A stretch of 64,000 nucleotides of DNA from Phycisphaeraceae bacterium (GTDB taxonomy: Bacteria > Planctomycetota > Phycisphaerae > Phycisphaerales > UBA1924): positions 198,537 to 262,536 of the forward strand of contig JAHBXB010000002.1 in the NCBI GenBank assembly GCA_019636655.1, read 5' to 3'. The translations under genes and the position numbers were made by a program. Below are positions 1-8,894 of this stretch, in pieces; positions within the stretch are counted from its first letter, which is position 1, and every line of letters starts with the position of its first letter. The notes under the pieces were generated by a model. The model was not told the origin of the DNA and did no database searches. It saw only the letters and a program-made list of their open reading frames with translations.

Positions 1-12
1 CGTCCCAGGGCC

Positions 13-390
13 TCAGGCCTCCCGGCCGCCGAAATAGGCATCATACATATCGTCGAGCTCGGTCCGAGCTCTTGCGGCATTCGGCTTGGTTACGTGCGTC
101 GCGATGTTGGTCCATGTGTAATGTGCCACACCCGGACTGGCGACCGCCTGGGACTCGAGCCTGAGGTCGTACTCGGCCCGGCGTTTCGAATCTGAGAGCA
201 CGGCGTACGCGGCCTGCACCCGCAAGAAGCTGTCCGCCGCGTCGTGCGAGGCGTTGACGTCCGGATGCAGCCTTCGAGCCAGCGATCGGTAGGCCTTCCG
301 AATCTCGGCGAGGGTCGCCGCTCGCTCGATTCCCAAGGTGGTGTAGTGGGTGCCGCCGGTCATGGTGCGGAGGGGCTTGGGGGATCTCAC
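13..390 (-). CDS. Small J-domain (DnaJ-like) protein
   Basis: 125 aa. A single J domain fills residues about 14-75, with the HPD signature at residues 42-44 (RRLHPDVNA), the motif that stimulates Hsp70 ATPase. The Gly/Phe, zinc-finger and C-terminal substrate domains of full DnaJ are absent, so this is a minimal Hsp70 co-chaperone that probably targets DnaK to a specific site or client. The C-terminal 50 residues are not recognised. The GTG start at 390 overlaps the stop of the upstream FKBP gene (GTGA), implying translational coupling. An ATG at 363 (MTGGTHY), directly before the J domain, is an equally possible start. Pairing a J protein with a prolyl isomerase suggests a folding role. Domain call is firm; partner is inferred. 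Confidence 0.85.
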   Translation of the reverse strand: MRSPKPLRTMTGGTHYTTLGIERAATLAEIRKAYRSLARRLHPDVNASHDAADSFLRVQAAYAVLSDSKRRAEYDLRLESQAVASPGVAHYTWTNIATHVTKPNAARARTELDDMYDAYFGGREA

Positions 391-1517
391 TTGCCTGGCA
401 TGTCGGCGGGCGGCGAGCCATTGTCAGATGGCGCTGCCTCCGTCGGATTCTCTACAGAAAGACACTCGATATCGAAGATCAGCGTCGCATCCGGGGGGAT
501 GCTGTTCCGGGCGCCGTCCTTGCCATAGGCAAGGTCGGGCGGAACCACGAGCCGCCGACGCTCGCCGACGCCCATGCCCTGCACGCCCGCGTCGAAGCCC
601 TTGATCGGGGTCCCCGGAACCGCCGACCGGAACGGAACGCGCCCCTCCTTGCGGGAGGATTCGACCAGCGTCCCATCCGCGAGCCAGAAGGAGAAGTGGC
701 AGACCAGCGTGCCGCCCGGCGCGAGCCGGGGACCGGCCGGGTCGGCGGGTGGGACAAGGTTGATGATCGTCAGGCCGTCGTCTCGCTTCGTCGCCGCCGC
801 CTCCGGGGTTGTGCGCACAAACGCGATACCCGGGTCAGCCGCGGGACCCCAGACCTGGGTTCCGGACGCATCAAAGCCGCGGTCGCAGATGACCACCCGG
901 CTCGCCCCTGCGCCCCCCCCGCTCCCCCCATCGGTCACCTCCATACGGCTGGTCATTTCGACAGCGCCGGACTTGATCGTCGGGTAGGCGATTCCGGTTG
1001 ACGCAACGGTCGGGGCACCCGAAGTCTTCGGGGGCGTGATGGCCAGATCGAGGTTTGGGCTAAGGCTGCTCACGGCGATCGGGGGGAACGCCGCGGGCTG
1101 GGCCCACATGCCGACGAGGGCGTCCTTGAGCGTCGAGGAGCCGGCGAGGTCAAAGACCCTTAGCGTAGGGACGCCGCGCTTGGTGAACTCCTGCATGATC
1201 CCCTGCCGGAACGGCGCCCAGGGGGAATCGGCACGGGCGACCTCGAAGTAGAGGGCGCCGGGGAGGCCCTCGATGGCGACCGGGGCGATGTGCAGCATCA
1301 GCGCCGGGTCGTTTCCCTCGGACTTGAAGGAGCCGATCAAGCGCGTCGCCAGGGTCGCGGGCTCGGAACGCCCAGACGCCGGGCGGTCGTCGATTGATGA
1401 GGGGCCGACGAGCCGGATCTCCTCCGCTACATCGAGCATGCGGAATGCGAACTCATCGCCCGCGGCCGCAACGACGGACAAACTGACTGCGAGGGCTGCT
1501 GCTGCGAACACGGACAT
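387..1517 (-). CDS. Exported FKBP-type peptidyl-prolyl cis-trans isomerase with long N-terminal region
   Basis: 376 aa from ATG 1517, which has a GGAG Shine-Dalgarno 6 bases upstream; ATG 1541 is an alternative. The N terminus (MSVFAAAALAVSLSVVAAAG) looks like a signal peptide, so it acts outside the cytoplasm. The C-terminal ~90 residues form an FKBP domain (GTLVCHFSFWLADGTLVESS; PIKGFDAGVQGMGVGERRR; PPDLAYGKDG; IPPDATLIFDIE), which isomerises Xaa-Pro bonds. The ~250 residues before it match no family I know; they contain a Ser/Gly-rich stretch and may bind substrate or membrane. The stop overlaps the J-domain gene start. Folding of secreted proteins is the likely job. Confidence 0.85.
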   Translation of the reverse strand: MSVFAAAALAVSLSVVAAAGDEFAFRMLDVAEEIRLVGPSSIDDRPASGRSEPATLATRLIGSFKSEGNDPALMLHIAPVAIEGLPGALYFEVARADSPWAPFRQGIMQEFTKRGVPTLRVFDLAGSSTLKDALVGMWAQPAAFPPIAVSSLSPNLDLAITPPKTSGAPTVASTGIAYPTIKSGAVEMTSRMEVTDGGSGGGAGASRVVICDRGFDASGTQVWGPAADPGIAFVRTTPEAAATKRDDGLTIINLVPPADPAGPRLAPGGTLVCHFSFWLADGTLVESSRKEGRVPFRSAVPGTPIKGFDAGVQGMGVGERRRLVVPPDLAYGKDGARNSIPPDATLIFDIECLSVENPTEAAPSDNGSPPADMPGK

Positions 1518-1628
1518 TGCACGCTCCGGTGGGCCGCTCATGGCCCCGCGAATCGATGGCGAACCGACTCTGTCAGGGTAGAACCGCCCGGGAGAGCCGG
1601 CTCTTCCAGCAAGCGAGAAGGACCGGGA

Positions 1629-2615
1629 TCAGGCCATCTCGGGGTACAACTTCTGGACCACGGCGATCAGGTCCTTGACGTGGCTGATCGACTCGTTCAT
1701 GAACTTCTGCTCGGTCTCGTCGAGCTTGAAGGTGATGATCTTCTCGACGCCCTTGGCGCCCAGCACGCAGGGGACTCCGACGAACATGCCCTTGCCGCGC
1801 TGGCCGGGGGCGGCGCCGAACTCGTCCTCGCAGTAGGCGGCGGAGGCGATGACCCGCTTCTTGTCGCGGACGATCGCCTCGACCATCTCGACCGTGCCCG
1901 CAGAGGGGGCGTACCACGCGCTGGTGCCCATGAGTTTGACCACCTCGCCGCCGCCGGCCTTGGCTCTCTCGACGCAGGCGTTGATCTTCTCGGCGCTCAG
2001 CAACTGGGAGATCGGGATGCCGTTGACGCTGGTGCGGCTGGGCAGCGGGACCATGTCGTCGCCGTGGCCACCCAGGAGCAGGCCCTGGATGTCCTCGATG
2101 CTGACGCCCAGCTCCCACGCCAGGAAGGTCTTGTACCGGGCGACGTCGAGGGCGCCGGCCTGGCCCATTACGCGCGCGGCGGGGAAGCCGGTGACCTTCC
2201 ACGCGACGTAGACCATGGCGTCCAGCGGGTTGGAGACGACGATGATGATCGCGTTCGGGGCGTACTTCTTGACGTTCTCGGCGACGTTCTTGACGATACC
2301 CGCGTTGACCTGCACGAGGTCGTCGCGGCTCATGCCGGGCTTGCGGGGCAGGCCGGCGGTGATCACGACCACGTCGGAATCGGCGATGTCGGCGTAGTCA
2401 AAGGTGCCGGTGATGCGGGCGTCGAAGTTCTCGACCGGGCCGCAGCAGGCCAGGTCGAGGGCCTTGCCGCGGGGCATGTGGAGTTCGGGCTTGTCCTTGT
2501 TGGGGATGTCCAGCAGGACGACGTCGCCGAGTTCCTTCATGGCGATGGACCGGGCGCACTCGCCGCCGATGTTGCCTGCCCCGATGACGCTGATCTTCGC
2601 GCGACGCATGGCCAT
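1629..2615 (-). CDS. mdh: Malate dehydrogenase (LDH-like type)
   Basis: 328 aa; NAD-dependent interconversion of malate and oxaloacetate in the TCA cycle, cytoplasmic. The Rossmann fold shows at residues 10-16 (GAGNIGG). The mobile loop AGLPRKPGMSRDDL carries the Arg that selects dicarboxylic substrate over lactate, and GGHGDDMVPL holds the catalytic His. VVSNPLDAMVYVAW is the conserved NAD/substrate segment. Length fits the 310-330 aa LDH-like MDH group. ATG 2615 follows an AAAGGA ribosome site; ATG 2609 is also possible. It is apparently a single-gene unit, with about 145 bases of upstream sequence separating it from the surface-protein gene. Confidence 0.96.
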   Translation of the reverse strand: MAMRRAKISVIGAGNIGGECARSIAMKELGDVVLLDIPNKDKPELHMPRGKALDLACCGPVENFDARITGTFDYADIADSDVVVITAGLPRKPGMSRDDLVQVNAGIVKNVAENVKKYAPNAIIIVVSNPLDAMVYVAWKVTGFPAARVMGQAGALDVARYKTFLAWELGVSIEDIQGLLLGGHGDDMVPLPSRTSVNGIPISQLLSAEKINACVERAKAGGGEVVKLMGTSAWYAPSAGTVEMVEAIVRDKKRVIASAAYCEDEFGAAPGQRGKGMFVGVPCVLGAKGVEKIITFKLDETEQKFMNESISHVKDLIAVVQKLYPEMA

Positions 2616-2760
2616 GAGACCGTTCCTTTCCGGGTGAAACCCGCCGGTTCCGGGGCGGGGGAGCGGATGGTAGGGGCGGGGCGCGGACTGGTGAAGTTCT
2701 CTGCGGGAGGCGCGGCTGGATTGGCTTTGGGGCCTGTACGGGTGCGTGCCGGGCGTGCGC

Positions 2761-5088
2761 TCAGCACCCGTTCGTCAGGGCGTTGAGCCAGGCCGCAACG
2801 AACGCCGCGATGTCGGTCGGGGTGACCGTTCCGTCTCGATCGAAATCGCCGGCGAGCGTTCCGTTCGCGAGGCTGTCGAGCCACGTCGCGATGAAGACCG
2901 CGATGTCCGCGGGCGCGACGGTCCCATTGCAGTCCGCGTCGGCGGGGCAATAGGCCATCGTGGCCGGGGCGGTTGTGGTTGGGCCACAGGCGTTGGTCAG
3001 TGTGCAGGTGTAAGCGCCGGCGTCGGCCGGCCCGGAGTTCGAGATGGTGAGCGTCGTGGACCACGAGTAGGGGTTGGCCGTGAGTTGCTGAACGGCGATG
3101 GCGAGTGTCGAGCCCGTGCCGGTCGGGCCGGCGCTCAGAGGAACCCCGTTGCGCCGCCACAGGACCGCTGGCGCCTGTGACTGAGACGTCGGGCCGGTGC
3201 GCGCGGTGAGCACAACGGGTGATTGGCTGCACAGCGTGCCGGACTCGGGCGGTGCAGCAACTGCCGGTGGACCAATGGCGACGACCTGCGCCGGGCCGAT
3301 GATCGTGGCCGACGATCCGCAGCCATCAACGAACTGGACGTCGTAGTTCCCTGAGTCGGACGGTTGGGCATTCGAGACTCGCAGCGCCGGGCTCAGGGCG
3401 CCCGAGACGATCGAACCCGAGCCGGTGGGACCATCGGCCAGCGGCAACCCGTTCTTGCGCCAGCGATAGGAACCCGCGACACGCACCGCGACGCCGTCGA
3501 CCGCGAGCACCAGGGTCTGCCCTGTGCAGGAGGCGCTTCCCGCGCTAATCGATGGTTCTCCCGAGGGATGATCCCGTAAGTAGATAATGTCGCTCGGAGA
3601 GAGAACCCCGCGATAGATCCGGATCTCGTCGTAGTCACCACGGAGATACTCGGAGGGAGATTGAACCTGATTGAACCTCCCGAACCTGAGCGGCTGGCCA
3701 TGAGCACCGAGCGGACCCGTGGCGGGCGTTGTGCTGGCGAGAACGCCGTTGATGTACACCTTGATTGCCTGACCGTCGTACACAGCGACGAGCTGGGACC
3801 ACTGTGACGTCGTCGCCCTCGCTGCCGGATAGGAAGCCCCGGTCTGGAGTGAACCACCGATATCGGCGGACATCCGCACGTTCCCTGGAATGAGCAGCAC
3901 TCGTGGTCCGGCGATGCCGAGGTGGTATTGGTAGTAGGGCGGCACAAACGCGCCGCCGATGCCCTTGTCAATGATCGGATCGTCACTGGTACCGACCGTG
4001 TCGAAGAAGGGCCGAAACCAAGCACAGAGACTGATCGAATCGACAGGGTTGAGCGATGGCGCATCAGGAACCATGACTGACCCGATGCCCTCGAGTCGCA
4101 GCGCCAAGCCCGAGACGCCGGGAACGAACAAGATGTCGCCAAGGAGCGTGCCGTGGTTGCCCGCACCGGAGCGGTCTTGCGCATCGCCCTCGAACGACCA
4201 CAGGCCCACCAGTTGCCGCGGGTTGCACTCGGCGCCGAACACGGTCAACTGGGCCTGAGCGCTCACCACAGATCCGCACGGGTTCGCCACCCGGCAGTTG
4301 TAGTAGCCCTCGTCGGTGTCTGAGACGCTGGTGATGGTCAGGGTGCTGCCGCTGATGGCGATCGAGGAGCCAAACCCCGTCGGGCCGGCCACGACCGGAA
4401 TCCCGTTGCGATACCACTCGGGGAACGTCACACCAAAGCCGCTCGCTGCAACGGTCAGCGAAACGTCGCTCCCGAACTGGGCGTTCGTCGGCTGGGGCTG
4501 GGAGGTAATCACGGGCAGCCCAGCGGGCTGCTGCAGGTCCGCCTCGACCTGCGCGGCGAGGTATGAACCCCCGCCGCGGTTGATGAGTTGAACCGCCAGG
4601 ATCACGTTGGTCGTAACGAGGGACTGAGGAACCGCGAACACCAGTTGGCCGGCGACGGGGCAGGTATCGGAGGTTTGAAGCCCTCCAGAGATGTCGACGC
4701 CGTTCCACCAGACCTGGACATCGTTGTCGATCGCGACGCGGACGCGGACGTTGGTAGCGCCGCATGGAACGGTGAACCGCTTGCGAAACAGACCACCGGT
4801 AGCAAACGGCATCGGGCTCTGAACCGGGAACGGTGGTATGCACTCGCCGCCGACATACCCGCCGAACGGCTGGCTTTGCTGCAGCCACGATGAGTCGTCG
4901 AAGACGCTCGTGCTGGGGCTCATCCAGTTTTCGGTGCTGGTCGTGCCCGGGTAGGTCCGCCAGAGGCTCTGCTCAAACGGGACCAGAACCTGGTCGGGCT
5001 GGGCCACAACCCGGCTGGCGAGAACCGCGGTGACCACCAGGGCGACTGTGGCCAGAAGTGAGAATCGCAGACCGAGCGAGGTTCTCAT
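2761..5088 (-). CDS. Secreted surface protein: Ig-like repeats, LamG domain, dockerin-like C terminus
   Basis: 775 aa from ATG 5088, chosen because GGAG lies 8 bases upstream and a clean signal peptide follows (MRTSLGLRFSLLATVALVV, cut after VAQ); an upstream TTG at 5118 is less likely. Order: N-terminal carbohydrate-binding-like beta domain; Ig-like domain (about residues 190-285); LamG/concanavalin-type domain beginning LVGLWSFEG; two or more further Ig-like domains with repeated G-x-YRWRKNG-x-PL motifs. The tail carries two dockerin-like Ca loops (DADCNGTVAPADIAVF and DFDRDGTVTPTDIAAF). The tail resembles planctomycete sorting/assembly tails. Probably an extracellular adhesion or polysaccharide-binding protein; the ligand is unknown. 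Confidence 0.8.
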   Translation of the reverse strand: MRTSLGLRFSLLATVALVVTAVLASRVVAQPDQVLVPFEQSLWRTYPGTTSTENWMSPSTSVFDDSSWLQQSQPFGGYVGGECIPPFPVQSPMPFATGGLFRKRFTVPCGATNVRVRVAIDNDVQVWWNGVDISGGLQTSDTCPVAGQLVFAVPQSLVTTNVILAVQLINRGGGSYLAAQVEADLQQPAGLPVITSQPQPTNAQFGSDVSLTVAASGFGVTFPEWYRNGIPVVAGPTGFGSSIAISGSTLTITSVSDTDEGYYNCRVANPCGSVVSAQAQLTVFGAECNPRQLVGLWSFEGDAQDRSGAGNHGTLLGDILFVPGVSGLALRLEGIGSVMVPDAPSLNPVDSISLCAWFRPFFDTVGTSDDPIIDKGIGGAFVPPYYQYHLGIAGPRVLLIPGNVRMSADIGGSLQTGASYPAARATTSQWSQLVAVYDGQAIKVYINGVLASTTPATGPLGAHGQPLRFGRFNQVQSPSEYLRGDYDEIRIYRGVLSPSDIIYLRDHPSGEPSISAGSASCTGQTLVLAVDGVAVRVAGSYRWRKNGLPLADGPTGSGSIVSGALSPALRVSNAQPSDSGNYDVQFVDGCGSSATIIGPAQVVAIGPPAVAAPPESGTLCSQSPVVLTARTGPTSQSQAPAVLWRRNGVPLSAGPTGTGSTLAIAVQQLTANPYSWSTTLTISNSGPADAGAYTCTLTNACGPTTTAPATMAYCPADADCNGTVAPADIAVFIATWLDSLANGTLAGDFDRDGTVTPTDIAAFVAAWLNALTNGC

Positions 5089-5225
5089 GTTCTGTGCTCC
5101 AATCTTCATTGTATCCAAAGGCGGCCAGATGCATACACCTTGGGAGGCGACGCGGCCGGCTTCTGGCCGATCTCGGAAGGCGGTGCCGGGCCTCCACGCC
5201 GCGGGGTCGGGTGCCCAAGACGCGG

Positions 5226-5255
5226 TTGGCGGGAGGGCACCGGCCGGGGTACGAT
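5226..5255 (+). promoter_or_regulatory. Possible promoter of tRNA-Ser
   Basis: TTGGCG (5226-5231), an 18-base spacer and TACGAT (5250-5255) resemble a sigma-70 promoter. The predicted start near 5262 lies about 13 bases before the mature tRNA 5' end at 5275. Consensus match is partial. Confidence 0.35.
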
Positions 5256-5274
5256 TCGCTCCGAGTGATTCGCC

Positions 5275-5365
5275 GGAAAGGTGGCCGAGAGGCTGAAGGC
5301 GACGGTTTGCTAAACCGTTATACGGACTAATACCCGTATCGGGGGTTCGAATCCCCCCCTTTCCG
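5275..5365 (+). tRNA. tRNA-Ser (anticodon GCT)
   Basis: 91 nt class II tRNA. The acceptor stem GGAAAGG (5275-5281) pairs with CCTTTCC (5358-5364) and the discriminator is G at 5365. The anticodon loop TTGCTAA reads AGC/AGU codons. A long variable arm (ATACGGACTAATACCCGTAT) precedes a perfect T arm (GGGGG TTCGAAT CCCCC). CCA is not encoded, so it must be added after transcription. Confidence 0.97.
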
Positions 5366-5455
5366 CTTGTCTGTGAACGCCGCGTGTGGGCGGCCCGCTC
5401 TGGGCCGCGGCAGGCCGCCTGGGGCCTACGCTGCAGGACCGAATCGGGGAGGGTC

Positions 5456-5529
5456 GGGCGGGTAGCTCAGTTGGCTAGAGCATTCGCCTTACACGCGAAG
5501 GGTCCGGGGTTCGAATCCCCGCCTGCCCA
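5456..5529 (+). tRNA. tRNA-Val (anticodon TAC)
   Basis: 74 nt. The acceptor stem GGGCGGG pairs with CCTGCCC (one G-T pair), discriminator A at 5529. The anticodon stem-loop TTCGC-CTTACAC-GCGAA gives TAC (Val, GUN codons). The T arm is CCGGGG-TTCGAAT-CCCCG. CCA is not encoded. It lies 90 bases after tRNA-Ser and 51 before waaA on the same strand, so it may be co-transcribed with either. Confidence 0.97.
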
Positions 5530-5580
5530 TTGGGAGCGCAGCCGCGGGGCCCGGGCCGCCGGCGCGACCATCGACGATTC

Positions 5581-6927
5581 ATGAACCTCCTCGACGCCGC
5601 GTACGCACTCGGAGCCGCCGTCGCCGCCCCGTGGTGGATGCGCAAGGCCCGCGGCGACTGGCCAGCCCGGTTCGGACGGACCGATGCACTCGGGCTGCCC
5701 CCGGGGGGACGCAAGCGGGTGCTGGTGCACGCGGTCTCGGTTGGGGAGGTGAATGCCATCCGGGAACTCGTGCCGGAACTGGCCCGGCGGGGTGTGGAGG
5801 TGGTCGTGTCGGTGGGGACCGATACGGGGATTGCCCGGGCTCGCGAGCTGTTTGCGGGGGCCGGAAGCGGGCAGCAGGGGCGGCTGGCGCGGGTGGTGAG
5901 GTATCCGGTGGATTTCAGCCGGGCGGTACGGCGGTTTCTGGATGCCGTCCGTCCGGACGCTGTGGCATTGGTTGAGCTCGAGGTCTGGCCGAACTTTGTT
6001 GGCGAGTGCCGGCGGCGGGGCGTGCCGGTGTGCGTCATTAACGGACGGCTGAGCGAGCGGTCGTTCCGCGGCTACAAGCGCGTGCGGGCGTTCATCGGGC
6101 GTTCGTTCCGCTCGCTGGCGCGGGTCGGGGTGCAGGACGAGGCGTACCGGGATCGGTTTGTTGCGATGGGCGTGCCGACGGATCGGTGCGTCGTGACGGG
6201 ATCGATGAAGTGGGACGCGGCGGCGATCGCGGATCGTGTGCCCGGCGCCGATGAGCTTGCCGCGGCGATGGGGATCAACCGCTCGCGGCCGTTGATCGTG
6301 GCCGGGAGCACGGGGCCGCTGGGAGCCGGATCGGGCGGGGACTCTGGCGAGGGTGGGGAAGAGGCGATGCTGCACCGTGCGTGCCCGGCGGGGGTGCAGT
6401 TGCTGTGCGCACCGCGGAAGCCGGAGCGGTTTGACGCCGCGAGGCACGCGATGCCGGGTTGCACGGTCCGGTCGTACGGCGAGGGGAAGGCGGTTGTGGT
6501 TGAGAGGGGTGCGGCGGGAAGCGACCGATTCCTGCTCGCGACGATCGGCGAGTTGCGGGCGGCCTACTCGCTGGCGGACGTCGTGGTGGTCGGTCGGTCG
6601 TTCGGCGACCTGTATGGATCGGACCCGATCGAGCCGGTCTCCTTGGGGAAGGCGGTGGTCATCGGGCCGGCGGTAAAGGACTTTGAGTCGATCGTGGGCG
6701 AGTTGGAGCGGGCGGGCGGCATCGTGCGGGCGACGATCGCGGATCTGGGCGCCACGCTCAATGAGCTGCTGAACGACCCGCCTCGACGGCGGGAGTTGGC
6801 GGAACGCGGGCGAGGGTGCATCCGGTCGCACCAAGGGGCGACACTGCGGCATGCGGACCTGATCATGGCGGTGCTCAAGGCGGGGCCTGGGGTTCGCGTA
6901 CAGCCGGTTGATCCGGAGGCCCACTGA
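5581..6927 (+). CDS. waaA: 3-deoxy-D-manno-octulosonic acid (Kdo) transferase
   Basis: 448 aa from ATG 5581; longer upstream readings run into tRNA-Val and are rejected. WaaA moves Kdo from CMP-Kdo onto lipid IV-A on the inner face of the cytoplasmic membrane, the first step of LPS inner-core assembly. GT-B fold motifs are present: LVHAVSVGEVNA near residue 45 with the expected acidic residue, VELEVWPNF, VINGRLSERSFRGY and VTGSMKWDA. The C-terminal half carries the nucleotide-sugar region ending with SFGDLYGSDPIEPVSLGKAV. An N-terminal hydrophobic segment is the membrane anchor. Presence implies an outer membrane with LPS. It strongly prefers G-ending codons, unlike + strand genes at 57-60 kb. 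Confidence 0.93.
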   Translation: MNLLDAAYALGAAVAAPWWMRKARGDWPARFGRTDALGLPPGGRKRVLVHAVSVGEVNAIRELVPELARRGVEVVVSVGTDTGIARARELFAGAGSGQQGRLARVVRYPVDFSRAVRRFLDAVRPDAVALVELEVWPNFVGECRRRGVPVCVINGRLSERSFRGYKRVRAFIGRSFRSLARVGVQDEAYRDRFVAMGVPTDRCVVTGSMKWDAAAIADRVPGADELAAAMGINRSRPLIVAGSTGPLGAGSGGDSGEGGEEAMLHRACPAGVQLLCAPRKPERFDAARHAMPGCTVRSYGEGKAVVVERGAAGSDRFLLATIGELRAAYSLADVVVVGRSFGDLYGSDPIEPVSLGKAVVIGPAVKDFESIVGELERAGGIVRATIADLGATLNELLNDPPRRRELAERGRGCIRSHQGATLRHADLIMAVLKAGPGVRVQPVDPEAH

Positions 6928-6946
6928 GTCCTGGTACCGGCGCATG

Positions 6947-6974
6947 AAAAAGGGCCGGCGCGAATGCCGGCCCT
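6947..6974 (-). terminator. Rho-independent terminator of the rplI operon
   Basis: A perfect 9-bp inverted repeat AGGGCCGGC (6951-6959) / GCCGGCCCT (6966-6974) with a 6-base loop. On the - strand the stem is followed by five T (complement of 6947-6951), 36 bases past the rplI stop. It may also slow + strand transcripts leaving waaA, though no T-run exists on that side. Confidence 0.85.
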
Positions 6975-7009
6975 TCGAGTGAACTGGGTGGGAGGACGTG
7001 ACCTCGTGG

Positions 7010-7666
7010 TCAGGCCTTCTTGCCCTTCTCGCTTTTCTCGCCCTTGGCGGGCTTCTCCGCCTTGGGTTCCTTGGCGGCGGGGGCCTCGTCCTTGGACTTC
7101 TTGGACTTCTTCTTCTCCCCGGCCTCGGCGTCGGCCGCGGCCTCCGGCGGGGTTTCGCCCGCGGCGGCGGCGTCCTCGGCGGGCTCGTCGTCATCGCGGA
7201 GGTCGAGCTTGCGGTCCGGCTTGACGTCGAGCTTCACGGTGGCCTCGAGGTCGGAGGCGAACTTCACGTGCACCTCGTACTGGCCGACGCGCTTGACAGC
7301 GTGGGAGAGGCGGACATCGCGCGGCTTGACGGCGAACCCTCGCTCGCCGAGGGCGGTCGCGAGCTCGCCCTGGGTGATGCCGCCGTACAGGATGCCCATG
7401 TCGTTGCACGAGCGGATGAGTTCGAGGAGATAACCGTCGAGCTTCTGCACAAGGGCCTCGCGGCTCTTGCGGAGCTCGGCGAGCTGGCGCTCGGCTTCGG
7501 CACGCTTGCCGGCGAGCTCCTTGACCTTGTCCTCGCTGGGCTCGGTCGCGAAGCCGCGGGGGAGCAGGAAGTTCCGGGCGTAGCCGGTGCGGACCTTGAC
7601 GACGTCGCCGACGATACCGAGGGCCTCGACGCTCTCGGTGAGGAGCAGTTCAACGTTCTTTGGCAT
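7010..7666 (-). CDS. rplI: 50S ribosomal protein L9 with charged C-terminal extension
   Basis: 218 aa, against about 150 for usual L9. Residues 1-150 are a normal L9: N-terminal 23S-binding domain with GDVVKVRTGYARNFLLPRGFA, connecting helix, and C-terminal domain ending about LDVKP. The last ~65 residues are low-complexity Ala/Lys/Glu (runs such as EKKKSKKSKD), basic and probably disordered; the L25-family protein in the same operon carries a similar tail. The start has AAAGGA 9 bases upstream. It is the last gene of the operon, just before the terminator at 6947-6974. rpsR, normally between ssb and rplI, is absent here. Confidence 0.95.
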   Translation of the reverse strand: MPKNVELLLTESVEALGIVGDVVKVRTGYARNFLLPRGFATEPSEDKVKELAGKRAEAERQLAELRKSREALVQKLDGYLLELIRSCNDMGILYGGITQGELATALGERGFAVKPRDVRLSHAVKRVGQYEVHVKFASDLEATVKLDVKPDRKLDLRDDDEPAEDAAAAGETPPEAAADAEAGEKKKSKKSKDEAPAAKEPKAEKPAKGEKSEKGKKA

Positions 7667-7799
7667 GATTCGCTGTCCTTTCGTTCAGGAAAGTTGAGGA
7701 GCCCGCACCAGCGGACCCCAGCGTTGGAACCGGGATGAATCGGGCGGAGAGCATAGGGCGCCACGACCCGGGGCAGGCCGGGCTCGGGCGAGGAGAGGG

Positions 7800-8273
7800 T
7801 CAGAACGGGATGTCGTCCTCCTGGATCGGCTCGTAGCCGCCGCCGGAGGGATTCGGGGCCGAGCGCGCCGCGGAGCCTGAGCGGGCCGAGGCGGCGCCGC
7901 CCCCGTCTTCGGCGTTTCCGCCGCCGCCGCCACCACCGCCGCCCTTGGAATCGATGAACTGGAAGTTCTCGATGACGACCTTGAGCTTGGAGCGGTTGTT
8001 GCCCTCCTGGTCCTTCCACTGGTCAAGCCGAAGGTGCCCCTCGATGAAGACAGGGCGGCCCTTGGAGAGGTACTTGCTCATGGTTTCGGCGGTCTTGCCC
8101 CAGGCGTCGCAGTCGACGAACGTGACCTCTTCCTTCTGCTGGCCGTCAGCGGTGCGGTAGCGGCGGTTGACGGCGATGCCGATCGTCGCGACGGCCTGGT
8201 TGTTGGGGGTGTGACGCAGCTCGATGTCGCGCGTCACGTTTCCCATGAGCATCACCTTGTTGTAGCTGGCCAT
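7800..8273 (-). CDS. ssb: Single-stranded DNA-binding protein
   Basis: 157 aa from ATG 8273 (MASYNKVMLMGNVTRDIELR); an upstream in-frame extension lies in the rpsF gap and lacks family similarity. The OB fold occupies residues 1-110. It is followed by a flexible linker with a run of nine Gly and ends in the acidic tip EDDIPF that recruits replication and repair partners. It coats ssDNA in replication, recombination and repair. The rpsF-ssb-rplI order matches the common bacterial arrangement apart from missing rpsR. Confidence 0.96.
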   Translation of the reverse strand: MASYNKVMLMGNVTRDIELRHTPNNQAVATIGIAVNRRYRTADGQQKEEVTFVDCDAWGKTAETMSKYLSKGRPVFIEGHLRLDQWKDQEGNNRSKLKVVIENFQFIDSKGGGGGGGGGNAEDGGGAASARSGSAARSAPNPSGGGYEPIQEDDIPF

Positions 8274-8330
8274 GATGTCGCTCCGGAGAGAAAACCACGT
8301 GTTCAGGACGGCGCCGACGTTGCCGCCGGC

Positions 8331-8359
8331 ACGATAGTGTACGTATTTTGTTCGCACAA
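8331..8359 (-). promoter_or_regulatory. Possible internal promoter for ssb-rplI
   Basis: Reading the - strand, TTGTGC (8359-8354), a 17-base spacer and TATCGT (8336-8331) lie in the rpsF-ssb gap. This would allow ssb and rplI to be transcribed separately from the long upstream operon. The -35 match is weak. Confidence 0.3.
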
Positions 8360-8386
8360 CGCGAGGGGCCGTCGGCGATTGCCGGC

Positions 8387-8830
8387 TCAGGCGTTCTCGA
8401 TCTCGCCGTCGGCGGTGACCGCCGCGGGGGCGGGCGTATCGCCCTCGGGACGGGCCGGGCGCTCGGCGCGGAGCCGGGCCTCGACCTCGATCTCCTTCTG
8501 GCCGTCGGCGGCCTGCATCTCTTCGAGGGTCATGTGGTCGCAGCGGATGATGAGGTTCCGCATGACCTTCTCGGAGAGGTTGAAGGCCCGCTCGAGCTGG
8601 CCCATGTTCTTGGCCGGGCAGGAGAAGTAGGCGAGGATGTACACGCCGCGCTTCTGCTTATCGATCTCGTAGGCGAGGCGCCGCTCGTCCCACTTGCGCA
8701 TCGCGATGATCTTGGCCTCGGCGCGGTCGAGGACCTCGCGGATGTGGGCGACGGCGCCGCTCAGGTCGGCCGCGACGCCCTGACTGAGCAAGAAGAGCCC
8801 TTCGTAGTTGTACGTCCGCATCTCTGCCAT
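8387..8830 (-). CDS. rpsF: 30S ribosomal protein S6
   Basis: 147 aa from ATG 8830, which has AAAGG 9 bases upstream; ATG 8836 is also in frame but sits too close to that site. The ferredoxin-like S6 fold is clear: RTYNYEGLFLLSQ start, AKIIAMRKWDERRLAYEIDKQKRGVY, then FNLSEKVMRNLIIRCD. S6 binds the 16S central domain, normally with S18. The C-terminal ~35 residues are an acidic/Ala-Pro tail. It is preceded by pth and followed by ssb in one operon. Confidence 0.95.
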   Translation of the reverse strand: MAEMRTYNYEGLFLLSQGVAADLSGAVAHIREVLDRAEAKIIAMRKWDERRLAYEIDKQKRGVYILAYFSCPAKNMGQLERAFNLSEKVMRNLIIRCDHMTLEEMQAADGQKEIEVEARLRAERPARPEGDTPAPAAVTADGEIENA

Positions 8831-8894
8831 GTGCATCTGCCTTTCGTGTGTCTCGGGTGGAATCCGATGGGTGTAAACGTGGGACTGGACTGGC

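Noticed and set aside
1680-2786. 368-codon + strand frame opposite mdh
   Set aside because: Asp/Val/Gly-rich mirror of malate dehydrogenase.
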